Positions 43,033 to 51,822 of a stretch of 64,000 bases of DNA are shown one piece after another. Every line of letters starts with the position of its first letter. Position 1 is the first letter of the stretch. The translations under genes and the position numbers were made by a program. The notes below the pieces were generated by a model that was given only the letters and a program-made list of their open reading frames with translations, was not told the DNA's origin and made no database searches. The stretch is from Bog-473 sp035551835. GTDB taxonomy: Bacteria; Actinomycetota; Acidimicrobiia; Acidimicrobiales; RAAP-2. The DNA lies in the NCBI GenBank assembly GCA_035551835.1, contig DASZMN010000032.1, forward strand, positions 1-64,000, given 5' to 3'.

Positions 43033-44399
43033 GCGAACGTCACGCCGGCGTTCTGGTCGCGGTCGGACCGGTCGGACCGGTCGGACTGGTCGAGGTCGGA
43101 CTGGTCGAGGTCGGACTGGTCGACGAGTCGCACCTGCGTCTGTGGGGGTGCGGGTCGCCACCCGGCCGAGGCGGGCGTGTTCGGCGCACCGGCCGCGCGG
43201 GCGTCTTGTCGCCATGCCGACGTGGCCAGCGCCACCATGACCAATGTCGTCGTCATGAGGGCGGGCCACCACGACGTGATGTGGTGGACCTTGTGATTGC
43301 CGAGCACGAGGTTCACGACCGAGGTTGCCGCGCAGGCCCAGAACAGCGCCCAGCTGCGGCGCAGGGTGAGCACCAGCGCGAGGGCGACGACGGGGAAGAA
43401 GTAGAAGCCGAGCAGCTCCGTCTCGAGCGCCACCCGGAGCGTGAACGCGAGCGTCATGACCAGGAGCACGGTCGCCAGGTCGTGACGCCGCCGGCATACG
43501 ACAAGGCCCAAGGCGACCGCGGCCGCGGTGGCCACCAGCCGGAGCAAGCCGCCGCTGTACATGTCGTGTCCGAGCGAGCGGGCGAAGTGGGCGAGAGGCG
43601 TGGAGGACTCGCCGGCCGGGTTGTAGGGCTGGTCCAGCACCGCGTGGAGCGTTCGCGCCGGCGCGGCCGCCAGCACGGGCAACATGACCACCGCGGTGGG
43701 CAGGGCCAGCCGCCAGGCGGCGCCACGGAGCTCACGCCAGCTGAAGCGAACGAGGACCGGCGCGACGGCGAGCAACGCCAGCGGCTGGAAGGCCACGGCG
43801 AGGCCCAGCAGCCACGCGGCACGACGCCATCGGGTGGCGCCGTCGCTTTTGTCGTCAACCTTGCCGTCGACGGCGAGGGTGGCCCACACGACGAGCGCCA
43901 GGGCGAGGCAGTCTTCGGGGTGGCCCCACCACGCCGCCGCGCTGACCACACCGAGGCCGGCGACGGCAGAGAGGGCCAGGCGCCGGGTGTCGGAGAACTC
44001 CCACGTGCGGGCGACCGCATCGAGGGCGAACAGCGCGGTCGAGGCCACGAGGGTGCCGACCACCGCCAAGACGAGGCTGAACGTCTCGCTCGAGCCCTCG
44101 CCCTGCCACACGGCCAACCCGAAGATGTCGTGGCCGACCACCATCAGGGGAGCGAGGAGGAACTCGAGGCCCGGCGGCGCATCGAGTTGGGAGGGCGGTG
44201 CGTACACGGCGGCGAAGTGGCCGTGGCCGATCAGGAAAGCCAGGCCGGCGCTGTTCCACAAGTCGCTGTACTGATGCCAGTGATGGTGGTTGGCGGCCAC
44301 CGACCACAGCAACGAGAAGAGGAGCGCGCCCGCGGCGAGCGCCACGGTCACGGCGACCGGTGCCGTTCTCGCGTCGACCCATGCCGACACCCTCCGCAT
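43029..44399 (-). CDS. Polytopic membrane protein (GT-C-like) with repetitive tail
   Basis: 456 residues from ATG 44399. It has about ten membrane helices, for example 'VAVTVALAAGALLFSLLWSV', 'FSLVLAVVGTLVASTALFAL', 'LLGLAVAFQPLALLAVAPV', 'VATAAAVALGLVVC' and 'FFPVVALALVLTL'. The first loop has 'HYSDLW'-like acidic and aromatic residues ('HQYSDLWNSAGL'), as in GT-C lipid-linked-sugar transferases, but no definite DxD motif. The last 30 residues are acidic repeats: 'LVDQSDLDQSDLDQSD' then 'RSDRSDRDQ'. It is not assigned to a pathway. No sugar gene is adjacent. Confidence 0.75.
   Translation of the reverse strand: MRRVSAWVDARTAPVAVTVALAAGALLFSLLWSVAANHHHWHQYSDLWNSAGLAFLIGHGHFAAVYAPPSQLDAPPGLEFLLAPLMVVGHDIFGLAVWQGEGSSETFSLVLAVVGTLVASTALFALDAVARTWEFSDTRRLALSAVAGLGVVSAAAWWGHPEDCLALALVVWATLAVDGKVDDKSDGATRWRRAAWLLGLAVAFQPLALLAVAPVLVRFSWRELRGAAWRLALPTAVVMLPVLAAAPARTLHAVLDQPYNPAGESSTPLAHFARSLGHDMYSGGLLRLVATAAAVALGLVVCRRRHDLATVLLVMTLAFTLRVALETELLGFYFFPVVALALVLTLRRSWALFWACAATSVVNLVLGNHKVHHITSWWPALMTTTLVMVALATSAWRQDARAAGAPNTPASAGWRPAPPQTQVRLVDQSDLDQSDLDQSDRSDRSDRDQNAGVTFA
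43061..43125. repeat. In-gene tandem repeat encoding the Asp/Ser-rich tail
   Basis: Read on the plus strand, 9-bp units GGTCGGACC/T repeat three times and then 15-bp units GGTCGAGGTCGGACT repeat twice. On the coding strand they give Leu-Asp-Gln-Ser-Asp and Arg-Ser-Asp repeats. Copy number may vary between strains. Confidence 0.75.
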
Positions 44400-44629
44400 G
44401 CCCCCCCTGCTTTCCGGCGACGCCTGCTTCTCGCATCGACGCCCGAACCTCACGTCGGCCGACCCGTGGACCGGCCTTTCCCCGTTGCGCATTCTCCCAC
44501 TGCCGGTGCGGCGGTCGCCAGGGTCTGACGACGTGCAACGCGATCGCAACCGGGGCGCCAGGGCCGCCGGGACGACTCCGGAGGAAACGGGCGGCAGCCT
44601 CGCCCGGACGAGCGGGCGCCGCGACGCGC

Positions 44630-45796
44630 TCAGCCCGCGTCGAGGAGCGAGAAGCCCATGACGCCGGCCTTGGCCACCTCGTAGCACAGCGTGTCGTACG
44701 GCTCGACGAGGCCGTAGGTGACCTGGCCGTCGCACGTGACGCGGCAGTGGTGCTGGTCCTGGCCGGCCAGGCGGCGGCGCACCTCGGGGTTGTTGACGTC
44801 GAACGTCTCGGCGTGGACGACGACCTCGTCGCCCTCGGCGACCGCCATGCCGTGCCAGAGGTCGCCGTCGGGCGTGCCGCCGTTCGGACCGCCGTACATC
44901 CCACAGCGCAGGAACGCGATCTGGTTGCCGAGGCGCTCGAACGCCATCGTCTTGACCGAGCCGTCGGCGAAGTGGAGGTCGACCTCGCCACCGTGCAGCA
45001 GGTGGGTGTCGGGCTCGAAGCGCATCCGGTGCACGCGCTTGGTGAGGCTGCCGCTGCGCTTGCGCGGGTCGCCGAGGTTGTAGAGCACGTGGTCGCCCCA
45101 GATGCCGAAGTCCGCAAACTCGACCCACTCCCCGCTGTGCGGGTGCTGCATCCCCATGTAACGCCCGGGCCCACCGACGCCGTCGCGGGTGCCCCAGTGG
45201 TGGTCGCGCGTGCCGAGGTGGGTGTCGGTGCCGACCTCGAGCCGTTCGCCGTGGGCCTCGACCCATCCCTGCTGGCGGCCGAAGCCGTCGTAGCCGGCGA
45301 TGGGGCTCATGGCACGGCCGGCGACGATGATGCCGGCGCCCAGCTGGCGGAAGACGGGCCGTTTGGTATCGAGCCAGTCGATCTCGTAGGAGATCGGGAG
45401 GTCCGCGCCGGTGGTGTCGGTGCCGGGGTCGAGACGGAGCCGCCAGTGCCGGAACGGCTCGAGCACCTCGAAGCTGAAGGGACCGATCCGCATGTCCAAG
45501 CGGTCGTTGCGCAGCTTCTGGTGGGCGCGCACGGTCGTGTGGCGGCCGCGCACGTTGACGATGGCGAAGGCCTCCGCCGTGCCGAGGTTGGGGTAGTGGG
45601 CGAGCCCGACGACGACGAGCAGCTCGCCCACCCTGTCCTCACAGGTGAACCAGACCCGTTCGTAGGCCTGCGCGTCCGGCGTCCACATCACGCGCACCGG
45701 GTACGGAGAGTTGTGCACCAAGAACTCGTCGAGGCCCGAAAGGGGGGCGTGCTCGGGGGCGGCGGGGTAGGGCGACGCCCCGGGGGAGTCGGTCAT
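44630..45796 (-). CDS. CrtC/lipocalin-like (DUF7064-type) protein
   Basis: 388 residues from ATG 45796, which overlaps the aldehyde dehydrogenase stop (ATGA). Beta-strand-rich segments are 'PVRVMWTPDAQAYERVWF', 'LGTAEAFAIVNVRGRHTTVR', 'GPFSFEVLEPFRHWRL', 'EIDWLDTKRP' and 'LGTRDHHWGTRDGVGG'. The order resembles a CrtC/AttH-like two-lipocalin fold (DUF7064/7065 type) as I recall. Related proteins act on terpenoid or steroid substrates, but no active-site residue can be assigned. Coupling to the dehydrogenase suggests one pathway. The 230 nt upstream of the membrane-protein gene (44400-44629) are empty. Confidence 0.7.
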   Translation of the reverse strand: MTDSPGASPYPAAPEHAPLSGLDEFLVHNSPYPVRVMWTPDAQAYERVWFTCEDRVGELLVVVGLAHYPNLGTAEAFAIVNVRGRHTTVRAHQKLRNDRLDMRIGPFSFEVLEPFRHWRLRLDPGTDTTGADLPISYEIDWLDTKRPVFRQLGAGIIVAGRAMSPIAGYDGFGRQQGWVEAHGERLEVGTDTHLGTRDHHWGTRDGVGGPGRYMGMQHPHSGEWVEFADFGIWGDHVLYNLGDPRKRSGSLTKRVHRMRFEPDTHLLHGGEVDLHFADGSVKTMAFERLGNQIAFLRCGMYGGPNGGTPDGDLWHGMAVAEGDEVVVHAETFDVNNPEVRRRLAGQDQHHCRVTCDGQVTYGLVEPYDTLCYEVAKAGVMGFSLLDAG

Positions 45797-47268
45797 GAGG
45801 TCTGGGCGTCGGGGGCGCCGTAGATCGACTTGTACTCGAGGTAGCCCTCGAGGCCGACCGGGCCGTACTCGCGCCCGATGCCGCTCTGCTTGAAGCCGCC
45901 GAAGGGCGACCAAAGGTCAGGAGCGAACCCGTTGATGCCGACCATGCCGGTCCGGAGTTGGCGCGCGACGTCGGCGGCGTGGACGCGGTCCTTGGACCAG
46001 ACCGACCCGGCGAGGCCGAAGGGGGAGTCGTTGGCCTGGCGCACGGCGTCCTCCTCGTCGTCGTAGGGGATCACGCAGATGACCGGACCGAAGATCTCTT
46101 CGCGCGCGACCGTCATGTCATTGTGCACGTCCGCCAGGAGCGTCGGGGCGACGTACCAACCGGGCGCGTCGCCGGCTCCTTTGGGGCGCGCCGTGCCGCC
46201 GGCAACCGTGCGGGCGCCCTCGGCGTCGGCCTGGCGGAGGTAACCGAGGACGCGCTCCTGCTGGCGGCGGGCGACGAGCGGCCCGAGATACGTCGCCGGA
46301 TCGGACGGGTCGCCGACGACGATGTCCTCGACCATGGCGGCGAGCGCGTCGACCATCTCGCCGTAGCGCGCTCGCGGCGCGAGGACGCGGGTCTGTGCGA
46401 CGCAGGCCTGACCGTTGTTGAGGAACGATGCGAACTTGAGCCCCTCGGCCGTGCGAGCGGGGTCCGCGTCGGCGAGCACGACGGCAGCCGACTTCCCGCC
46501 GAGTTCCAGGCTGCATCGAGCCAGCCGCTCCCCGCAGACGGCGGCGATGCGACGACCGACCGCGCTGCTGCCGGTGAAGGCGACTTTGTCCACGTCGGGG
46601 TGCCGCACCAGGTGATCACCGGCGTCGCGCCCTCCGACCAGGATGCTGACGACGCCGGGCGGGAGCCCGGCCTCGTCGATGATCTCCGCGAGGAGCAGCG
46701 CGTCGAGGGGCGACTCGGGCGCGGCCTTCACCACGATCGTGCACCCGGCCAGCAGCGCTGGGGCCAGCTTGGGGACGATCACGAGCTGGGGCACGTTCCA
46801 CGGCGTGATGGCGCCGACGACGCCGACGGCCTCTCGGCGCACGAGGGCGCCGGCGTTGTGGCCGCGTCCGGGTTGCTCCCATTCGATGGTGCGGGCGGCA
46901 TCGAGGAAGGTGCTCAGCATGGCCGCGCCACCCGGGCCCTGGGCCAGCTCCGCGAACCAGCGCGGCGAGCCCATCTCGGCGATCACGGTCTCGGTCATCT
47001 GTCCGACCCGCGCCTGGTAGGCGTCGAGGATGCGCTGGACCGCGGCGGCGCGCTCATCGGGTGGGAGCTGCGGCCAGGGGGACCGGTCGAACGCTTGGCG
47101 GGCCAGAGCGACGGCGCGGTCGACGTCGGCCTCGGTGGCGCAGGGGATGGACCCGATGACCGCCGCGCTGTGGGGGGAGACGACCTCGACCCGCTCGCCC
47201 AAGGCGGTCGAGAGCCATTCCCCGCCGAAGTAGAGGCTGTCGTATTCGGTCCGTACGGCGGTGGTCAC
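45793..47268 (-). CDS. Aldehyde dehydrogenase (NAD-dependent)
   Basis: 491 residues from GTG 47268; the frame is open upstream but unconserved. It has 'AITPWNVPQLVIVPKLAPAL', 'VAFTGSSAVGRRIAAVCGER', the catalytic Glu in 'SLELGGKSAAVV', the catalytic Cys in 'NNGQACVAQTRV', and 'EEIFGPVICVIPYDDEEDAV'. It oxidises an aldehyde to an acid. It is coupled to the CrtC-like gene and diverges from a P450 with 40 nt between start codons. The P450 could make the alcohol or aldehyde that it uses (inference). Confidence 0.92.
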   Translation of the reverse strand: MTTAVRTEYDSLYFGGEWLSTALGERVEVVSPHSAAVIGSIPCATEADVDRAVALARQAFDRSPWPQLPPDERAAAVQRILDAYQARVGQMTETVIAEMGSPRWFAELAQGPGGAAMLSTFLDAARTIEWEQPGRGHNAGALVRREAVGVVGAITPWNVPQLVIVPKLAPALLAGCTIVVKAAPESPLDALLLAEIIDEAGLPPGVVSILVGGRDAGDHLVRHPDVDKVAFTGSSAVGRRIAAVCGERLARCSLELGGKSAAVVLADADPARTAEGLKFASFLNNGQACVAQTRVLAPRARYGEMVDALAAMVEDIVVGDPSDPATYLGPLVARRQQERVLGYLRQADAEGARTVAGGTARPKGAGDAPGWYVAPTLLADVHNDMTVAREEIFGPVICVIPYDDEEDAVRQANDSPFGLAGSVWSKDRVHAADVARQLRTGMVGINGFAPDLWSPFGGFKQSGIGREYGPVGLEGYLEYKSIYGAPDAQTS

Positions 47269-47296
47269 GGCGACTCCTTGGGGCGGTGCAGCACAG

Positions 47297-47302
47297 TACG
47301 CT
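47297..47302 (+). promoter_or_regulatory. Probable -10 element for a leaderless P450 transcript
   Basis: TACGCT is followed by exactly 6 nt and then GTG 47309. There is no ribosome-binding site. The same spacing occurs at 19044 and in the ArsR promoter at 49723. Confidence 0.4.
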
Positions 47303-47308
47303 CGCACC

Positions 47309-48559
47309 GTGGTGGCGGACCAGCGCGTCGATCCGAGCGAGGACGGCGGGGGTCCCCCGGACCTTTCAGGCCTCTCGGGTCTCGAGGGCATCGATCCGCG
47401 GGACGCAGCGTTCTTCGGGCGGGAGGACTACTACGAGGTCCTGGCCCGACTGCGGGCGGAGGACCCGGTGCACGCGTGCGCCCCGGGGTTCTGGGCGGTG
47501 ACCCGCTATGAGGACATCCGGAACCTGAGTCGCGACCCTGCGCACTTCTGCTCGGGCCAGGGCGCGCTCGCCAACGACCCCATCCGCACGGCGGCGGCGC
47601 CGATGGCCGCGCGCTCGATCCTGCACATGGACCCGCCTGAGCATGCCGTCTTCCGCAAACTCGTGAACCGCCAGTTCACGCCGCGTGCACTGGCGGGCCT
47701 CGAGGAGTCGATCCGCAAGAGCGTCGCCAGCCTGCTCGACGCCGCCGAGCCGGGAGGGGAGATCGACTTCGTGGCCGAACTGGCCGCGCCGTTCCCGCTC
47801 TCGGTGATCGCAGACCTGCTCGGGATCGACGAGGCGGACCGCACGGACTTTCGCCGGTGGTCGGACGCCGCGATCGAGTCGCCGGATCTGCCCCCGGAAG
47901 AGACGATGGCGGCGCTCGGCGAGCTGTCGGGCTTCATCATGGAGCACATCCGGGCCAAGCGAGACCGGCCCGGCCAGGACCTGGTGTCGCTCCTCGTCGG
48001 CAGCGAGGTGGACGGCCAGCCCCTCAGCAAAGAGGAGCTGTTCATGTTCCTCCTGACCCTGCTCGTCGCCGGCAACGAGACGACGCGGACGCTCGTGTCG
48101 GGCAGCGCGATCGTCCTGTCCGAGTACCCGGACCAGCGCGCCGCCCTGGCCGCCGATCCATCGTTGCTCCCCGGCGCGCTGGAGGAGTGCCTGCGCTGGG
48201 TTACGCCCGTGCACGCGTTCTGCCGCACGGCGACGGAAGACGCGGTGGTCGCCGACACGAAGGTGCGCTCGGGTGACTACCTGTGCATGCTCTACGCGTC
48301 GGCCAACCGGGACGAGAGTGTGTTCGGGTCAGACGCGGCGGAGTTCGACGTTCGCCGGGAGACCGTCCCGGTGCACCTCGCGTTCGGATTCGGCGAGCAC
48401 GTCTGCCTCGGTGCGAGCCTCGCCCGGATTGAGACGAGGGTGTTCTTCGAGGAGTTGCTGGCGCACTTTCCGGACTACTCGGTGACCGGCCCCGTCGAGC
48501 GCGTGCTCTCGACGACGGTCGCCGGCATTCGGTCGTTGCCGGCGGTCCTGGCGCCCTAG
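47309..48559 (+). CDS. Cytochrome P450
   Basis: 416 residues from GTG 47309; in-frame sequence before it (from 47261) overlaps the divergent gene. It has I-helix 'LLVAGNETTRTLVSG' (Glu-Thr-Thr), ExxR in 'EECLRWVTP', and the heme loop 'FGFGEHVCLGASLARIE' with the axial Cys. It is similar in length to the first P450 (23426-24652) but differs in sequence, e.g. the I-helix. It probably hydroxylates a hydrophobic substrate in a pathway with the aldehyde dehydrogenase. No ferredoxin gene is adjacent. It converges with the ArsR gene. Confidence 0.92.
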   Translation: MVADQRVDPSEDGGGPPDLSGLSGLEGIDPRDAAFFGREDYYEVLARLRAEDPVHACAPGFWAVTRYEDIRNLSRDPAHFCSGQGALANDPIRTAAAPMAARSILHMDPPEHAVFRKLVNRQFTPRALAGLEESIRKSVASLLDAAEPGGEIDFVAELAAPFPLSVIADLLGIDEADRTDFRRWSDAAIESPDLPPEETMAALGELSGFIMEHIRAKRDRPGQDLVSLLVGSEVDGQPLSKEELFMFLLTLLVAGNETTRTLVSGSAIVLSEYPDQRAALAADPSLLPGALEECLRWVTPVHAFCRTATEDAVVADTKVRSGDYLCMLYASANRDESVFGSDAAEFDVRRETVPVHLAFGFGEHVCLGASLARIETRVFFEELLAHFPDYSVTGPVERVLSTTVAGIRSLPAVLAP

Positions 48560-48612
48560 AGACTGGGCCGGCGCTCGATGCCCTCGGAGCGCTGGGGGCT
48601 CGGGCGCTGGCC

Positions 48613-49716
48613 CTATCCGGCTGCGGTCTCGCTCGCCGCCAGCATCGCGGCCTGATCTGTGATCTGGAGGGGCGAAGGGGTGGTGCCGTGGAGCACGGCC
48701 TCTCGGAGGTCGCCAAGGAGCGATTCGACCGCAGCGGGATCTGTACTCAAGCGAAGGCGGCCGCCGTGGCGCTCGGAGAGCACCAACCCGCTTTGACGCA
48801 GCACCTTGACGTGCATGCTCACCGTGGGTTGGGCCAGCCGGAAGAGCGTGGCGAGCTCGCCCACGCTGCTGGGGGCGGCGGCAAGTGAGTGCAAGATGGC
48901 GAGGCGCGTGGGGTCGGCGACGGCCTTGAGGCGTCGGGCCACCGACTCGGTGCGCGCCCGGGATTCCGTGTCGCCCTGCCCGACCCCTGTTCCGATCACC
49001 ACGAGATCCGGGAAGTCGAGGTAGAGGCTCGACCCGAAGAAGAGGCACGGGACGAAGGCGACCGGCTTGCCCCCGTCGATGGCAGTGGAGATCTGGGGGA
49101 GCCGCTCCCGGAAGATGTCACAACCCGGAGTTACGAGTACGTCCAGTGACATTCCCTTTTCGTACTGCGCGTAGAAGTGGCGGCCGGCCTCCTCGATGAT
49201 CGGCAGCGACTGTTGCCACATCTCGTTGACGGGTGCCCAGACCTCCTTGAGCAGGTCGAGGTACGAGCGCACCAGCGCGGGCGACTCCTTGAGTCGACGG
49301 AAGCGATCGGAAAAGATCGTGAGTTCCTCGGGACTCTCCGACGCCATGTCGAGGTCGAGTGGCACGGTGGCGACGCCCCGCTCGAGCGCCGCCCAGAGCT
49401 CGTCGGGATCGGTGACATAGAGGGCACCGGAGTAGTGGGCGAGGATGTGCATCTCGGTGAACGAGGTCTCGCCGCCGCCTTCGTCCCAGAACGTGCGGAC
49501 ACGTTCGGCGAGGTCCCTGCGTTCGTCGAACACGACGGCCGCACCCCCGCACATGCTGGCGGCCGGCGGGTTGGCGTTGACCTGCTCGAGGTAGTGCGTC
49601 CGTACGGAGGGGCTCGCCGCGGTCAGCAGAAGCCATGACAAGTCACTCGCGAGCGACGGGACGGCCACCGCGGCTCGAGGCGGTGCGGAGCTCTGCTGTC
49701 CACTGAGGATAGGCAT
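48613..49716 (-). CDS. ArsR-type regulator with large N-terminal domain
   Basis: 367 residues. A winged HTH lies at the C-terminus (about 258-337): 'LKAVADPTRLAILHSLAAAP', 'SSVGELATLFRLAQPTVSMH' and 'VKVLRQSGLVLSERHGGRLR'. The N-terminal 250 residues resemble the DUF5937-type extension seen in some actinobacterial ArsR proteins as I recall, which may bind a ligand. The usual CxC metal site is absent, so it is probably not a metal sensor. The ATG is at 49716, only 6 nt after a TAATAT -10 box; the mRNA is thus probably leaderless. It diverges from the sulfatase cluster and is the best candidate to control it. Confidence 0.88.
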   Translation of the reverse strand: MPILSGQQSSAPPRAAVAVPSLASDLSWLLLTAASPSVRTHYLEQVNANPPAASMCGGAAVVFDERRDLAERVRTFWDEGGGETSFTEMHILAHYSGALYVTDPDELWAALERGVATVPLDLDMASESPEELTIFSDRFRRLKESPALVRSYLDLLKEVWAPVNEMWQQSLPIIEEAGRHFYAQYEKGMSLDVLVTPGCDIFRERLPQISTAIDGGKPVAFVPCLFFGSSLYLDFPDLVVIGTGVGQGDTESRARTESVARRLKAVADPTRLAILHSLAAAPSSVGELATLFRLAQPTVSMHVKVLRQSGLVLSERHGGRLRLSTDPAAVESLLGDLREAVLHGTTPSPLQITDQAAMLAASETAAG

Positions 49717-49722
49717 AAACCT

Positions 49723-49751
49723 ATATTAGAATATTCTTGATTTGTTGTCAA
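49723..49751 (-). promoter_or_regulatory. Near-consensus promoter of the ArsR gene with embedded palindrome
   Basis: Minus-strand TTGACA (49746-49751) lies exactly 17 bp from TAATAT (49723-49728). Both hexamers are close to the sigma-70/HrdB consensus, and the block is strikingly AT-rich in a GC-rich genome. AGAATATTCT (49728-49737), a perfect 10-bp palindrome, overlaps the edge of the -10 box and the spacer, a fitting autoregulator site. The ATG begins 7 nt after the -10, so the transcript is predicted to be leaderless. Confidence 0.7.
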
Positions 49752-49831
49752 ACTTGAGCTAGGCTGACCTTGTCCGTGGGGACATGAGGCGCTGACCGGG
49801 AGCGCGTCACCAAGCCGAGCGAGGTGCTCTC

Positions 49832-50086
49832 ATGATTCAAGCCCGGGGAGTTGAATTCCTGGTGGAACAGCATCGACAAGAGCTCGTGGGGCAAGCGCGA
49901 CCTCTCCGGTCTCGCCCGGCGGCGCCGACACCGAGTCAACGACACAGCGCGACGCAGCGCTCGGCCGCCGGCATCCCGGTTACCGGCGGCCGAGCGGTGC
50001 GGCGGGCCGTGGCGCCGCGCGTCGGGTCCTGGCTCATCGCCTTCGGCACCCGACTCGGGGGGGCCTCCATCCGGACCTCGAGCTGA
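49832..50086 (+). CDS. Small hypothetical protein
   Basis: 84 residues. ATG 49832 has GAGG 6-8 nt upstream. It starts 'MIQARGVEFLVEQHRQELVG', followed by Arg/Ala/Pro-rich sequence, and ends with an amphipathic segment 'VGSWLIAFGTRLGG'. The layout resembles short actinobacterial proteins of unknown role, with a charged helix and a C-terminal Leu/Gly stretch. It lies between the ArsR gene and the sulfatase, and could be the first gene of that cluster. It could also be an overprediction. Confidence 0.5.
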   Translation: MIQARGVEFLVEQHRQELVGQARPLRSRPAAPTPSQRHSATQRSAAGIPVTGGRAVRRAVAPRVGSWLIAFGTRLGGASIRTSS

Positions 50087-50192
50087 GATCCTCGCGGTCC
50101 TCGCGGTCGTCGCGGGTCCGGCCTCCGGCTGGGGCCCACCGATGCGGCGCGATTGCTGGGTGGCGTGTCGTGCGATCGACAAGAGTGGCGCT

Positions 50193-51746
50193 GTGCCCAG
50201 CGCCCGCAACGTGCTGTTCATCACCCTCGACCAGTGGCGCGGTGACTGTCTCTCGGCGCTCGATCATCCGGTGCTCGAGACACCCGCCCTCGACGGGCTG
50301 GCCGCTCGCGGTGTCCTCTTCGCCAACCACTGGGCCAACGCCGCGCCGTGTGGGCCGTCGCGCGCCTGCCTGTACACGGGGACCTACTTGCACCGGAACC
50401 GTTCCGTCCTCAACGGGACCCCCCTCGACGCGCGGTTCACCAACGTCGCACTCGTGGCGCGCGAGATGGGATACGACCCGGTGCTCTTCGGGTACACGGA
50501 CACGTCGGTCGATCCACGGACGGTGCCGCCCGACGATCCGCGGCTCTTCAGCTACGAGGGCGTGCTGCCGGGCTTCCGCGCCCTGATCGTGGATCCATGG
50601 GAACAGGGGAGCCCGGCCTGGGGCCGCTGGTTGGCCGCGCGCGGGGTGGACGTCCCGGCCAACCCCCACGAGCTCTACCGGCCCATCGAAGGGTTTCCCG
50701 GTGCCGACACCCACGGCTCGACATGGGCGCCGTCCCGTTTCCCGCCCGAGCTCTCGCAGACGACCTTCATCCGCAGCGGGGTCGTCGAGTGGCTGGAGCA
50801 CCACGCGGCGGAACCCTTTTTCGTCCACGCCTCGTTCATCCGGCCGCATCCGCCGCGCCGCAATCCGATCGGGTACCACGATCTCTATCCAGCCGAGGCC
50901 ATCGGCCGGTTTGCGGGCTGCGAGCGTCGAGAGGACGAGGCGGCCATCCACCCGCTCGCCGCCGTGGCCATGGAAGTACCCGACGTCGGCGCGCCCGCGG
51001 ACGAACGGGAACGCCGTCAGCTGCGGGCGACCTACTACGGGGCGCAGCGCGAGGTGGACGACGGCCTGGCGCCGCTCTTCGACTACCTCGCCGAAAGCGG
51101 ACTGGCCGATTCCACGATGGTCATCGTCACCAGCGACCACGGAGAGATGGGCGGTGACCACTGGCTGCTCGAGAAGCTCGGCTACTGGGACGAGAGCTAC
51201 CAGGTCCCGCTGATCGTGGTGGACCCGCGGGCCGAGGCGGATCGCAGCCGTGGCAGCGTGGTGGACGCGGTGACCGAATCGGTGGACGTGTTGCCGACGA
51301 TCTGCGAGTTTCTCGGAGCGGACGTGCCGCTGCAGGCCGACGGGTGGTCGCTGGCGCCGTTCCTCGACGGGGAGCCCGCACCGGCGCACTGGCGTGACAC
51401 GGCGCACTACGAGTGGAACTTCTCCGACCCGGCCAATCAGTTGGCGGAGAAGGCATTCGGGATCCCGATGAGCCACTGCGCCCTCGAGGTGGGGCGCGGG
51501 CCCCGGTACAAATATGTGCAGTTCGCCGCCGCATCTGACCTGATGCCGCCGCTGCTCTTCGATCTGTTCGAGGATCCGGGCCAGACTTCCAACCTGTTGG
51601 CGGGGGACCGCAACGAGCACGAGGTGGCCTGGGCGTGCGCCCAGGAACTCGTGCGATGGCACATGCGCACGGCCGAGCGGAAGTTGAGCGGCAGCTTCCT
51701 GCACGCCGAGCGGGGCCTCGTCCAGACCCGCGATACCTGGCGCTGA
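50193..51746 (+). CDS. Sulfatase / phosphonate-monoester-hydrolase-type protein
   Basis: 517 residues from GTG 50193 (ATG 50142 is possible but adds only unconserved residues). 'VLFITLDQWRGDCL' has the metal Asp, 'AAPCGPSRACLYTGTY' carries the Cys-x-Pro-Ser-Arg signature whose Cys is converted to formylglycine, 'STWAPSRF' and 'VTSDHGEMGGDHWLLEK' supply His, Asp and Lys. The second sulfatase at 32043 is only distantly similar. The length fits sulfatases and phosphonate monoester hydrolases. It heads a same-strand run of six enzymes. It has no signal peptide. Confidence 0.9.
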   Translation: MPSARNVLFITLDQWRGDCLSALDHPVLETPALDGLAARGVLFANHWANAAPCGPSRACLYTGTYLHRNRSVLNGTPLDARFTNVALVAREMGYDPVLFGYTDTSVDPRTVPPDDPRLFSYEGVLPGFRALIVDPWEQGSPAWGRWLAARGVDVPANPHELYRPIEGFPGADTHGSTWAPSRFPPELSQTTFIRSGVVEWLEHHAAEPFFVHASFIRPHPPRRNPIGYHDLYPAEAIGRFAGCERREDEAAIHPLAAVAMEVPDVGAPADERERRQLRATYYGAQREVDDGLAPLFDYLAESGLADSTMVIVTSDHGEMGGDHWLLEKLGYWDESYQVPLIVVDPRAEADRSRGSVVDAVTESVDVLPTICEFLGADVPLQADGWSLAPFLDGEPAPAHWRDTAHYEWNFSDPANQLAEKAFGIPMSHCALEVGRGPRYKYVQFAAASDLMPPLLFDLFEDPGQTSNLLAGDRNEHEVAWACAQELVRWHMRTAERKLSGSFLHAERGLVQTRDTWR

Positions 51747-51822
51747 TTCGGGCCGGCGCCGCCGGTGCTCGCTCGGGCCGTGTGAAATGCTGACGCCTGC
51801 TCACCAGGAGGAGGCGAAGGAC

